Under the pieces are notes generated by a model. It saw only the letters and a list, made by a program, of their open reading frames with translations. It ran no database searches and was not told where the DNA came from. A program made the position numbers and the translations under genes. Shown here piece by piece: positions 54,050 to 64,000 of a stretch of 64,000 nucleotides of DNA (positions are counted from its first letter, which is position 1; each line of letters starts with the position of its first letter). Source of the stretch: Aegilops tauschii subsp. strangulata (taxonomy: Eukaryota; Streptophyta; Magnoliopsida; Poales; Poaceae); assembly GCF_002575655.3 (NCBI RefSeq), contig NC_053035.3:88189322-88253321 (forward strand), given 5' to 3'.

Positions 54050-55306
54050 GATGTGCAGAATAAGGCTGGTGTTATTAGAAAAGGACTCCTAAGGGGTGTT
54101 ATCATAATAGACCCACCCTATATATATATCCATTTGTATCGACAACAAAAGTTGTTGTTTGACCAAGCGATAGATTCACTAGTCCATCTTATGGTAGGTC
54201 ATGGCGACATGCATGTATGATCAAAGTATCATTACGTGCATCTGCCCCGCTGACACAAAGTGGGAGGTGGGTCAAGCACCCTAGCTAGGTAGCTACGACA
54301 TTATGTCATTATAGATATATCCAACGGTGCTTTCGGGTTTGCGAGGCAGGTGCCACCAATGTTTTGCATTTTGTATTTAAAGTTTTAAACATCACACCCT
54401 ATATTCCTACATATATTTGGCCACTTCCTGGTGGTTCTTGACTTCTAGCCCCTCTCATCGATCTTCGACGATGTGCCCCACCGTGGGCCTGCGCGGTCAA
54501 AGTTGTGGATTGGAATTTTGAACATCACACACCACCCTTTTCACTCATATATATTTGGGTCACATGCTGGTGTGGCTGTCTTCTGACCCTCTCTAACGTT
54601 TTTTTTACTGCAAAGACTCGGATGACGCTCAACGGACACGGGTGTACTGGCTTAATCGTGTGTGATGCAAGTGCGCTTTGAATCCCCACGACTGCGCAAG
54701 CGCGAGCAAAGGTGGAGGTACTGGCTTAACCGTGTGCGATGCTAGTGCGCTGTAAAATCACCACCTGCGCAAGCTAAAGGCGGGTAGTTTATTTAGATTG
54801 AAAATTAGGACGAACCGTGTGTGATAGACCAGCTAGATAGAAATCTAAAAACAAACAACCCACCTTGAGCATTGCAAAAATCGGCGGTTCCGCCGCTTTT
54901 CCTTATTATCATACATTCATATTCTTATTGGACCGTGTGCGATCTTGGGTACTCCCGCCCCGCATCAATTCCTTTACCCAAATTTTAGTAGCCGTCGTAC
55001 TTCAACCGTCGCCCCCACTCCTCTAGCATCGACCTGATAGTAAAATTGCAGTAGCCGAGGCTTATGAACCGTCGCCCTCCCTCGCCACCACCATCTCTAC
55101 CCACCATCACTAAAAAATTTAGTAGTCGTGCCGTATCCTCAAACACCACTACCCACCCTCAATAGTCCCCCTCACCTGCCCCCCTCAAACCCTAGCTTGC
55201 CGTCGCCGCCAACCCCTGTCGGTCTGCCCATTCGTCCTAGCTTAGGCAATAAGTTCAGGTTACCTAGCGATTCCCATACCATCGCCCCACTCCCCTGAGT
55301 TTTTAG
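54050..55306. other. Spacer with small direct duplications
   Basis: Two short duplications: AACATCACAC...TCATATATATTTGG-like text at about 54390 and 54525, and GTACTGGCTTAA(T/C)CGTGTG(T/C)GATGC at about 54647 and 54719. Later, CCGTCGC-rich runs. No gene. Confidence 0.45.
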
Positions 55307-55960
55307 ATGAGGCCTGCGGAGTCCCTCCCCACCAGATCCACATCCCCTGCTCTAGAATGTCACAGCCTAAGCCCGACCATGTATCCCGGGGAGCCCGACG
55401 AGCGTTCAGCTAAGAAGAGGTTTGTCATGGCCTCTCTGGCGGACGTTGGCTAGGTGGCCACCGTTCGCCCTGACCTGTCGATCCCAGAGCAACACCTCGC
55501 CATGGAAGCCGGCGAATACATTGACTACGTTGCCATGCCGAAGGCTTCACGGCAGCGGGCTAGCGTATTACTGTATCTTGAGAAAGCTGGCTATGACATC
55601 AAGCTCGTCGACAGCGACGGCTTCACGCGGGCCATGTCATAGGTTAAGTGGTCCATCCCCAATCCCTCTGGTTCAACCGCCATCGTTCTCTTCCACGGCC
55701 CTGCCGCTGATCTCCTCCGCCACGCGGTCAAGGATCTGCTATCCTTGTATGCCATCGAGCCCATTTTGTCATTTCTGAAGGACATGTTCTACAGCGGCGG
55801 CTTGGGATCCTCAATTGCCAAGGAAGATCTCATTGACCACGACCACGAGGAGGGCACCCACAATGGTTCTTCCAAGGTGAAACAGCCCATCTGTGACATC
55901 AGAGAGCGCACCATGGGTCTGTGCTCTTCCAACTGGAAGGATCCCGTCCATGACATGTGA
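55307..55960 (+). pseudogene. Degenerate reading frame of unknown function with two in-frame stops
   Basis: One frame from ATG 55307 (or 55379) runs to TGA 55958-55960 and is broken by TAG near 55451 and near 55640. Segments such as LYLEKAGYDIKLVDSDGFTRAMS, STAIVLFHGPAADLLRHAVKDLLSLYAIEPILSFLKDM and KEDLIDHDHEEGTHNG show normal coding composition on both sides of the stops. This suggests a once-continuous gene of about 217 codons. I do not recognise the family. It is followed by AT-rich sequence with a 68-bp repeat. Confidence 0.45.
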
Positions 55961-58636
55961 GGCAACATCCTATTAGCAAATCTTACCTTTTCTAGCTTGC
56001 CAACCCGTACCCTTTGTTGCAGTAGCTTTTGCCATGCGGTGTTTTAACTATGCCGTGTTTAGTTATTTCAGTTATGCAAAAAAAAAATGTTCAATAGGGC
56101 TATGTGATGTTTAAGTATGAATTGTCCACTTCAGTTTCATGAATGGCTATATTTGGTTGTTTATAGTGAGTAGATACCTTATTTATCTGTATTTGGTTGT
56201 TAGGTTGGTTGCAGTGAGCATTTGTCCAGTTATCGAGCATATGCCTTGTTTATCTGTATTTGGTTGTTAGGTTGGTTGCAGTGAGCATTTGTCCAGTTAT
56301 CGAGCAGATGCCTTGTTTATCTATGAGCAGATGTCCAGTTATCGATCTTCCTTGTCATATATTATTGCCTTGAATAACAATAATTGATTCCGAGTTTGTG
56401 TCGTACCTATGGTTCCAATAACCTTTTGCTTTGTCATTCGTTTGACTATATGCCATTACCGATTGAGTACATCTTCATGAAATCTCTCGACAAATGTGTC
56501 GTGATCATCATCAGCATTCTGAGCTCTTCCAGGATATCAATTGAGTTCATGATGAGAAATACCATCCTTGCCCTCGATGATTTGTGTTATCATCGACCAC
56601 TTTATTGACTTCCCTCCAACACAAACTTGTTCATCTTTTGTGTTATACCTTGAGTTCCTTGCTATCCAGCTTCTGATCTTCTTTACCTTGGAGTATTACC
56701 ATCTTTTATGTCAAGAATGTCATGGGAATTTTCACCACCTCTTAAGAATTCTTGATAGAAGTAATACTTATTACCATCACCGTTCTTTTCTTGGTGTCCG
56801 TGTTGTTTCTAACCGGAATGCCGACAAATGGTCTGTGATGTGTAAATCTAGAACTTCTAGTAACCTTATTGCTTTGAAGTTAATGGTCGATAGTTTCATT
56901 CTAAGTCTGTTGCTTATTGAATCATCATTCTAACATTGATCGTGTTACCTAGTCCAGATTTTCGGGTGCACCTTTCTATCATTGTTTAATTGTGTATGTT
57001 TATCCTCGAGCATACATCATTATATCGTTTGATATGACAATTGTTATCTCCTTGTTCACATAATTGTGGAAATCCATCTTTTTGGAAATCTCGATGATAT
57101 GTCGTTGAGTCCGTCAGCCACCTCCTCATCCTCTCCTTGGTTTAATGTTGGACTCTTGTTTCGGAACTTGCTTCCATAGTTCATTTCCCGAGGATCTTAC
57201 TATGTCATCTCGTCAATTGTGTTGCATATTTTCTTCTCAGGCATCCTGAGTCTGAGGTATCCTGACACCACTCAGATCTACATCTCGGTTAGATATGACG
57301 GTTATGTAACCCGGTAAGATGATGTCATTCCTAGCACACCTGGTCGGAGGACCTATTGATATAGTTTCCTTTTTAGCAAGGTTATCCATGCTTCCATGAG
57401 GAAATTGTAAGACTTGTTCTATAAGTTGTTCTTGAAGAATCCTTCATGTATCCAAAGTCCGACCTTGCTCGAAGACCATGTCAGTGCTATCTCGAAGCAT
57501 GTCTGTGGTACTCTGGTCATAGATAAGAACATTTTGAAGCACCATGCTAAATTTCCTTTATGAATTATTCAAACACCATTGTTTGGGTAATGTCATGAAC
57601 TTCCTCTCCCCTTACCTAAATGGTTTTCTATGTTATATCCTGTCATGGATATCATGCTCTACTTGTCCTTGGGAAGGATATACCCTTGAAATATGTGTTT
57701 AGACACATTTTCCTTTCCATTGTTCTGTTTAATCTAATAATCACATTTTCCTTTTCATAGTCTTGTTTAACCTTTCTCTTGGTTTATATGATCTAAGCAG
57801 TAATAATTCTCTGCTTGTGTAAACACCTTGGTGTACAACCTTGTCAGTAAGACCATGTTACTATTGTTGATGACATTTCGGTAACCACCGATGGACGAGA
57901 ACTTTGCCTATTGGTCCGCCTCATTTCAATGAGCAGGAAAATGGTTCTCTTCGTCCCTCGCCCTTGGTACCGACATTGTTGCCGACATAACTGATAGGCT
58001 GCCCTCTGACATGTCTTGATATCATGACCGTGCCAGATGTCAACGCCCTTCATACTTTTAACCACATGGTGGGCACATAACCCACAGTTCCACAGGATCG
58101 AAACCTGACTCTCCTATACACCCCCTTTTCTTAAGGTTGTTCCTCGCACCTGGCCTCTTATGTCATTCACGAGCCACCTTCCGTGTGATCCTCAATTCTG
58201 GTATTAAACACAATACTTGTTTCCATTGCTTTGAACCCCTTTCACACTCTGTTTCAGGCAACGAATGTTTGCCTACCCGCTTGAAACTTCTCATGGTACC
58301 TCCTTACTTTACTCTCGATATTTTCTTAAGTTTTAGTTCGAGAGTTACTTTCCACCACCTTCCCCGATGTTACCTACCAGATAATCAACCTTGCAGAGGT
58401 CCGTTCTCCCGGAATATACCCACCCTTTATTCTTTCGTGAGTACGATGGAGTTCCCGAAGAAAGGATGCCGACTTCATCATGATGACATGGAGCAGAGAA
58501 ATAAAGACATCATGGTGACCTCTTCGAGAAGAGCAACCAACACCGAGAAGACCCGTTAGAATTCCGTAACCAAATCCCTTCCCCCTTACATCCCCTCTTA
58601 AATCTCGGGACGAGATTTCTTGTAGTACAGGAGAAT
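55961..58636 (+). mobile_element. Decayed gypsy-type retrotransposon internal region
   Basis: No long frame. At 56189 and 56257 a 68-bp unit (GTATTTGGTTGTTAGGTTGG...ATCGAGCA) is duplicated. The 3' end has the run GGGACGAGATTTCTTG and GGAGAATT immediately before an LTR start, which resembles the polypurine end of Triticeae gypsy elements. The left limit is unclear. Confidence 0.5.
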
Positions 58637-59907
58637 TGTGACGCCCGGATAATCAAGCTATAGTAACCTCTGCTAATGATGCCACGTCACTTTGATTACT
58701 GTTGCTAATCTCGTGTTAGTTCGAAACCGATTAAAATTCAAATTCAAAATTTGGCAAATAATAAAAGTTTTCAAAATATTAAACTAAAATGTTCAGAGTG
58801 TGCAAATAAATGCTTAGGTGTTTATGGTGAGGGATCCATGCTTTTATAAATGACCTAAATACTTAAAATGAAGTAAAACAGAAAAGTAAATAATTAAATA
58901 AAAAACAAAAGAAATAAAAGAAATAAAACCGAAACCCCCTCTCCCTGGGCCGAATGGCCCAGCTAGCCAGGCCGGCCTAGCTGCTGGCCAGCCCACTGGC
59001 CCATGAGGCCCGCCCCCACTCCCATATCCCCACTCCCTTATCCTCTCCCCCCGTAACCTTAACTCCAGTCCCCACTCCCCCCCATGCGCCCCCTCCCCGA
59101 TCCCGATCTGGATCGGGGCATCACCGTCGCCGCCGCCTGAGGACCTCGCCGGACGCCCTCACCGATCTGCCTCCCCTCTACGCACGTCGTCGCCGTCATC
59201 CTCCCCAAACACCACTGCCCCGTTCCGTGCATCCCCCCGTGAGGCCCCCCTCTTTTCCTCCTTCCCTGCGGTCACCGCCGCGCACCGGCGCCCGCGCCCC
59301 GCCCGCGTACTTGGCCGCGCGCCTCGTGCCCCTGCTGCAGTCCCGCGACGCGCCCACCTCGCCATGCCGCTGCGGCCCTCCTACCGCACACACGCGCGCC
59401 GTCTCCCCTCTCGCAGCCACCAGCCGTGCCCCACTGCCCTCGAGCTGCTGCCGCTGCTCACCTCGCTCCCCCACTGCGCGCGCGCGCTCGCACTCGCCGC
59501 GCGGCGACCATGCCTGTCCGCGCGCCCGCGTCCCGCTTCTGCCTGCTCGTGCTGCCCGTGCTGCAGCTGCTATCGTGCCTCGCTCGCCTGTCCCGCCTGC
59601 TATCGCTGCTGCTTCTTCTCCGAGCCCCCCACGCTCCGCCATGCCCGGCCACGATGACCCGTGCCCTCCGCAAGCCGTGCCCCGCTCCTCCTCCACGTGC
59701 ATGCCCTCGCGCTCGCCGCACGCGGACCACGCCTGTCCGCGCCCCCTCGCGCCCGTTGGCGTGCCCTGCCCCGCACAGCTCCCTGCTCTAGCAAGCCCCG
59801 CCTCCCCTGGCTGCCGGCGCCGGCGTGCGCCGTGCGTGCCCAGCGCCCCTCGGGCTCGCGCCTGTTCGGGCGCCCCGACCCGTTGCTCGCCCGTAACCGC
59901 TAAGGCC
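58637..59907 (+). repeat. 3' LTR of a gypsy-type element, truncated by insertion
   Basis: It starts TGTGACGCCCGGATAATCAAGC after a purine-rich tract. An AT-rich first part is followed by a strongly GC-rich part (59050-59900). The LTR is interrupted at 59908 by a second retrotransposon. Long frames on both strands in the GC-rich part are compositional. Confidence 0.6.
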
Positions 59908-61207
59908 TGATAACCCACAAGTATAGGGGATCGCAACAGTTTTCGAGGGTAGAGTATTCAACCCAAATTTATTGATTCGACACAAGGGGAGCCAAAGAAT
60001 ATTCTCATGTATTAGCAGTTGAGTTGTCAATTCAACCACACCTGGATAACTTAGTATCTGCAGCAAAGTATTTAGTAGCAAAATAATATGATACTAGTGG
60101 TAACGGTAACAAAAGTAACGGTAGCAAAATTAATATTTTTGGTGTTTTGTAGTGATTGTAACAGTAGCAACGGAAAAGTAAATATGCAAAGAACAATATG
60201 TGGAAAGCTCGTAGGCATTGGATCGGTGATGGAGAATTATGCCGGATGCGGTTCATCATGTAACAGTCATAACATAGGGTGACACAGAACTAGCTCCAAT
60301 TCATCAATGTAATGTAGGCATGTATTCCGAATATAGTCATACGTGCTTATGGAAAAGAACTTGCATGACATCTTTTGTCCTACCCTCCCATGGCAGCGGG
60401 GTCCTAATGGAAACTAAGGGATATTAAGGCCTCCTTTTAATAGAGTACCGGAACAAAGCATTAGCACATAGTGAATACATGAACTCCTCAAACTATGGTC
60501 ATCACCGGGAGTGGTCCCGATTATTGTCACTTCGGGGTTGCCGGATCATAACACATAGTAGGTGACTATACACTTGCAAGATAGGATCAAGAACTCACAT
60601 ATATTCATGAAAACATAATAGGTTCAGATCTGAAATTGTGGCACTCGGGCCCTAGTGACAAGCATTAAGCATAGCAAAGTCATAGCAACATCAATCTCAG
60701 AATATAGTGGATACTAGGGCTCAAACCCTAACAAAACTGACTCGATTACATGATAGATCTCATCCAACCCATCACCATCCAGCAAGCCTACCATGGAATT
60801 ACTCACAAACGGTCGTGAGCATCATGAAATTGGTGATGGAGGATGGTTGATGATGATGATGGTGACGAATCCCCCTCTCCGGAGCCCCGAACGGACTCCA
60901 GATCAGCCCTCTCGAGAGGTTTTAGGGCTTGGCGGCGGCTCCGTATCGTAAAACGCGATGAATCCTTCTCTCTGATTTTTTCCCCAAAAATGAATATATG
61001 GAGTTGGAGTTGAGGTCGGTGGAGCGTCAGGGGGCCCACGAGGTAGGGGGCGCGCCCTCCACCCTCGTGGACAGGGTGTGCGCCCCCTGACATGGATTTT
61101 TCTTCTGGTATTTTTCTTATTTTCCAAATAGATGTTCCGTGGAGTTTCAGGTCATTCCGAGAACTTTTGTTTCTGCACATAAATAACACCATGGAAAGTC
61201 TGCTGAA
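59908..61207 (-). repeat. LTR of a Sabrina/WHAM-like gypsy element, minus orientation, end deleted
   Basis: The + strand starts TGATAACCCACAAGTATAGGG. The LTR runs to about 61207, where its expected CGTATCA-type end and the purine tract are missing and the sequence jumps to TTTGCTTGTCCTCAAGCG, the usual start of the internal region on this side. So this is the 3' LTR in minus orientation. Confidence 0.7.
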
Positions 61208-62445
61208 AACCTTTGCTTGTCCTCAAGCGATTCAGTTGATAAACTGAAAGTGATAAAGAAAAACTTTTACAAACTCTGTTTGCTCTTGTTGTTGTAAATA
61301 TGTAAAGCCAGCATTCAAGTTTTTAGCAAAGATTATGACTAACCACATTCACAATAACTCTTAGGTCTCATGTCTACTCATATCAATGGCATAATCAACT
61401 AGCGAGCTATAATAATAAATCTCGGATGACAACACTTTCTCAAAACAATCATGATATAATATAACAAGATGGTATCTCGCTAGGCCGTTCTGAGACCGCA
61501 AAACATAAATGCATAGCACCTTTAAAGATCAAGGACTGACTAGACATTGTAATTCATGGTAAAAGAGATCCAGTCATAGTCATACCCAATATGAATTAAT
61601 AATAATGAATGCAAATGACAGCGGTGCTCTCTAGCTGGTGCTTTTTAATAAGAGGGTGATGACTCAACATAAAAGTAAATAGATAGGCCCTTCACAGAGG
61701 GAAGCAGGGATTTGTAGAGGTACCAGAGCTCGGTTTTGAAATAGAGATAAATAATATTTTGAGCGGCATACTTTCATTTTCAACATAACAACCAAGAGAT
61801 GGCGATATCTTCCATGCTACACGCATTATAGGCGGCTCCCAAACAGAATGGTAAAGTTTATACTCCCCCTCCACCAACAAGCATCAATACATGGCTTGCT
61901 CGAAACAACGAGTGCCTCCAACAAACAACAGTCCTAGGGAGTTTTGTTTGCAATTATTTTGATTTAGTTTGCATAAAGCATGGGACTGGGCATCCCGGTG
62001 ACCAGCCATTTTCTCGTGAGTGAGGAGCGGAGTCCACTCCTCTTGAGAATAACCTGCCTAGCATGGAAGATACGGACAGCCCTAGTTGATACATGAGATA
62101 TTCGAGCATACAAAACAGAATTTCATTTGAAGGTTTAGAGTTTGGCACATACAAATTTACTTGGAACGGCAGGTAGATACCGCATATAGGAAGGTATAGT
62201 GGACTCATATGGAATAACTTTGGGGTTTAAGGGATTGGATGCACAAGCAGTATTCCCGCTTAGTACAAGTGAAGGCTAGCAAAAGACTGGGAAGCGACCA
62301 ACTAGAGAGCGACAACAGTCATGAACATGCATTAAAATTAATAGACATTGAGTGCAAGCATGAGTAGGATATAATCCACCATGAACATAAATATCGTGAA
62401 GGCTATGTTGATTTGTTTCAACTACATGTGTGAACATGTGCCAAG
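61208..62445 (-). mobile_element. Internal region of the Sabrina/WHAM-like gypsy element
   Basis: Continuous with the LTR at 59908. Non-coding 3' internal region with phrases such as TCTCGCTAGGCCGTTCTGAGACCGC and CAACAAGCATCAATACATGGC. No pol domain is present in this part. It is interrupted at 62446 by the next element. Confidence 0.65.
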
Positions 62446-64000
62446 TGTTGGGAATCGTAGCATAATTTAAATTTTTTCCTACGCTCACCAAGATGCATCT
62501 ATGGAGTATACTAGCAACGAGGGGAAGGGAGTGCATCTACATACCCTTGTAGATCGCGAGCGGAAGCGTTCCAATGAACGTGGATGACGGAGTCGTACTC
62601 GCCGTGATCCAAATCACCGATGACCGAGTGCCGAACGGACGGCACCTCCGCGTTCAACACACGTACGGTGCAGCGACGTCTCCTCCTTCTTGATCCAGCA
62701 AGGGGGAAGGAGAGGTTGATGGAGATCCAGCAGCACGACGGCGTGGTGGTGGTTGCAGCGGGATGTCGGCAGGGCTTCGCCGAGCTTATACGAGAGAGAG
62801 AGGTGTTGCAGGGGAGGAGGGAGGCGCCCAAGGCTGAGATATTGCTGCCCTCCATCCCCCCCTTTATATAGGCCCCCTTGGGAGGGGGGGCGCCGGCCAA
62901 ACCCATCTAGGGTGGGGGGCGGCGGCCAAGGGGGGTGCCTTGCCCCCCAAGGCAAGTGGGAAGCCCCCCCCACCCTAGGGTTTGCAACCCTAGGCGCATG
63001 GGGGGAGGCCCATGGGGGGCGCCCAGCCCACTAGGGGCTGGTTCCCTTCCCACTTCAGCCCACGGGGCCCTCCGGGATAGGTGGCCCCACCCGGTGGACC
63101 CCCGGGACCCTTCCGGTGGTCCCGGTACAATACCGGTAACCCCCGAAACTTTCCCGGTGGCCGAAACTTGACTTCCTATATATAATTCTTCACCTCCGGA
63201 CCATTCCGGAACCTCTCGTGATGTCCGGGATCTCATCCGGGACTCCGAACAACTTTCGGGTTTCCGCATACACATATCTCTACAACCCTAGCGTCACCGA
63301 ACCTTAAGTGTGTAGACCCTACGGGTTCGGGAGACATGCAGACATGACCGAGACGCCTCTCCGGTCAATAACCAACAGCGGGATCTGGATACCCATGTTG
63401 GCTCCCACATGTTCCACGATGATCTCATCGGATGAACCACGGTGTCGAGGATTCAATCAATCCCGTATGCAATTCCCTTTGTCAATCGGTATGTTACTTG
63501 CCCGAGATTCGATCGTCGGTATCCCAATACCTTGTTCAATCTCGTTACCGGCAAGTCTCTTTACTCGTACCGAAATGCATGATCCCGTGACTAACGCCTT
63601 AGTCACATAGAGCTCATTATGATGATGCATTACCGAGTGGGCCCAGAGATACCTCTCCGTCACACGGAGTGACAAATCCCAGTTTCGATCCGTGCCAACC
63701 CAACAGACACTTTCGGAGATACCCGTAGTGCACCTTTATAGTCACCCAGTTACGTTGTGACGTTTGGCACACCCAAAGCACTCCTACGGTATTCGGGAGT
63801 TGCACGATCTCATGGTCTAAGGAAAAGATACCTGACATTGGAAAAGCTCTAGCAAACGAAACTACACGATCTTTTATGCTATGCTTAAGATTGGGTCTTG
63901 TCCATCACATCATTCTCCTAATGATGTGACCCTGTTATCAATGACATCGAATGTCCATAGTCAGGAAACCATGACTATCTGTTGATCAACGAGCTAGTCA
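62446..64000 (-). mobile_element. Angela/BARE/WIS-type Copia LTR (minus orientation), running off the window
   Basis: The + strand starts TGTTGGGAATCGTAGCATAA, the reverse complement of the ...CGATTCCCAACA end of Triticeae Angela-type LTRs. It continues with text such as GGGAGACATGCAGACATGACC and CGTGACTAACGCCTTAGTCAC, and reaches the window end before its expected GGGCATATTTCCAACA terminus. An LTR of about 1.7 kb is expected, so nearly all of it is visible. The rest of the element, if present, is to the right. The frames inside are LTR sequence. Confidence 0.8.

Noticed and set aside
59158..59936. Ala/Arg/Pro-rich frames of over 200 codons on both strands
   Set aside because: GC-rich part of a gypsy LTR; no domain and no codon preference.
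62511..63275. Minus-strand frames of about 120-130 codons
   Set aside because: Inside the Angela-like Copia LTR.

Overview
The window looks like nuclear DNA of a large-genome grass of the wheat tribe (Triticeae: wheat, Aegilops or a close relative). The evidence is the dense nesting of transposons with Triticeae-type ends, many Stowaway MITEs (CTCCCTC...GAGGGAG flanked by TA), GC-rich grass-type exons with GT-AG introns, and an Angela/BARE-type Copia LTR at the right edge. No prokaryotic or organellar signal was seen. Family names of transposons come from recognition by eye, not from a search.

Layout. Bases 1-930 are a GC-rich tandem repeat of about 250 bp. From about 960 to 53300 lies what was once about 10 kb of one locus, marked by scattered copies of ACTGCAT that are nearly all on the + strand. 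It carries an orphan first exon of a 3'-5' exonuclease (minus), a USE/TATA promoter of RNA polymerase III type, a two-exon B3-domain gene (plus), and two FAR1/MULE-transposase-like gene copies (minus). Two large insertions have expanded it. One is a 7.4-kb gag-protease-only Ty3/gypsy-type LTR retrotransposon (4214-11631, TSD GCAGG) inside the B3 intron. The other is a 35-kb CACTA element (15892-50871, TSD TAT) inside a FAR1 coding exon. Removing the CACTA element and one TAT rejoins the FAR1 reading frame exactly.

The CACTA element is itself a mosaic. On the minus strand near its left end is a decayed En/Spm-type gene with reiterated exon modules. To its right are a 450-500 bp repeat family, an apparently intact coiled-coil gene with a TATA box, a SINA-type E3 ligase with one nonsense codon, a 4.1-kb solo-LTR-like element, an intact 189-codon gene of unknown function, several minisatellites (61, 39 and 79 bp), a broken second member of the exonuclease family, a four-copy 500-900 bp module holding a 2.8-kb solo LTR, and GC-rich subterminal repeats.

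Right of the FAR1 locus come a 50-bp GC minisatellite (about 53620-54040), a degenerate reading frame with two stops (55307-55960), and decayed gypsy sequence whose LTR starts at 58637. That LTR is cut at 59908 by a Sabrina/WHAM-like gypsy element in minus orientation, which is cut in turn at 62446 by an Angela-like Copia LTR running off the window.

Few genes here look functional: the B3 gene if its 7.9-kb intron is spliced, the coiled-coil gene (26346-27017), and the 189-codon gene (35152-35721). The rest are fragments, pseudogenes or transposon parts.
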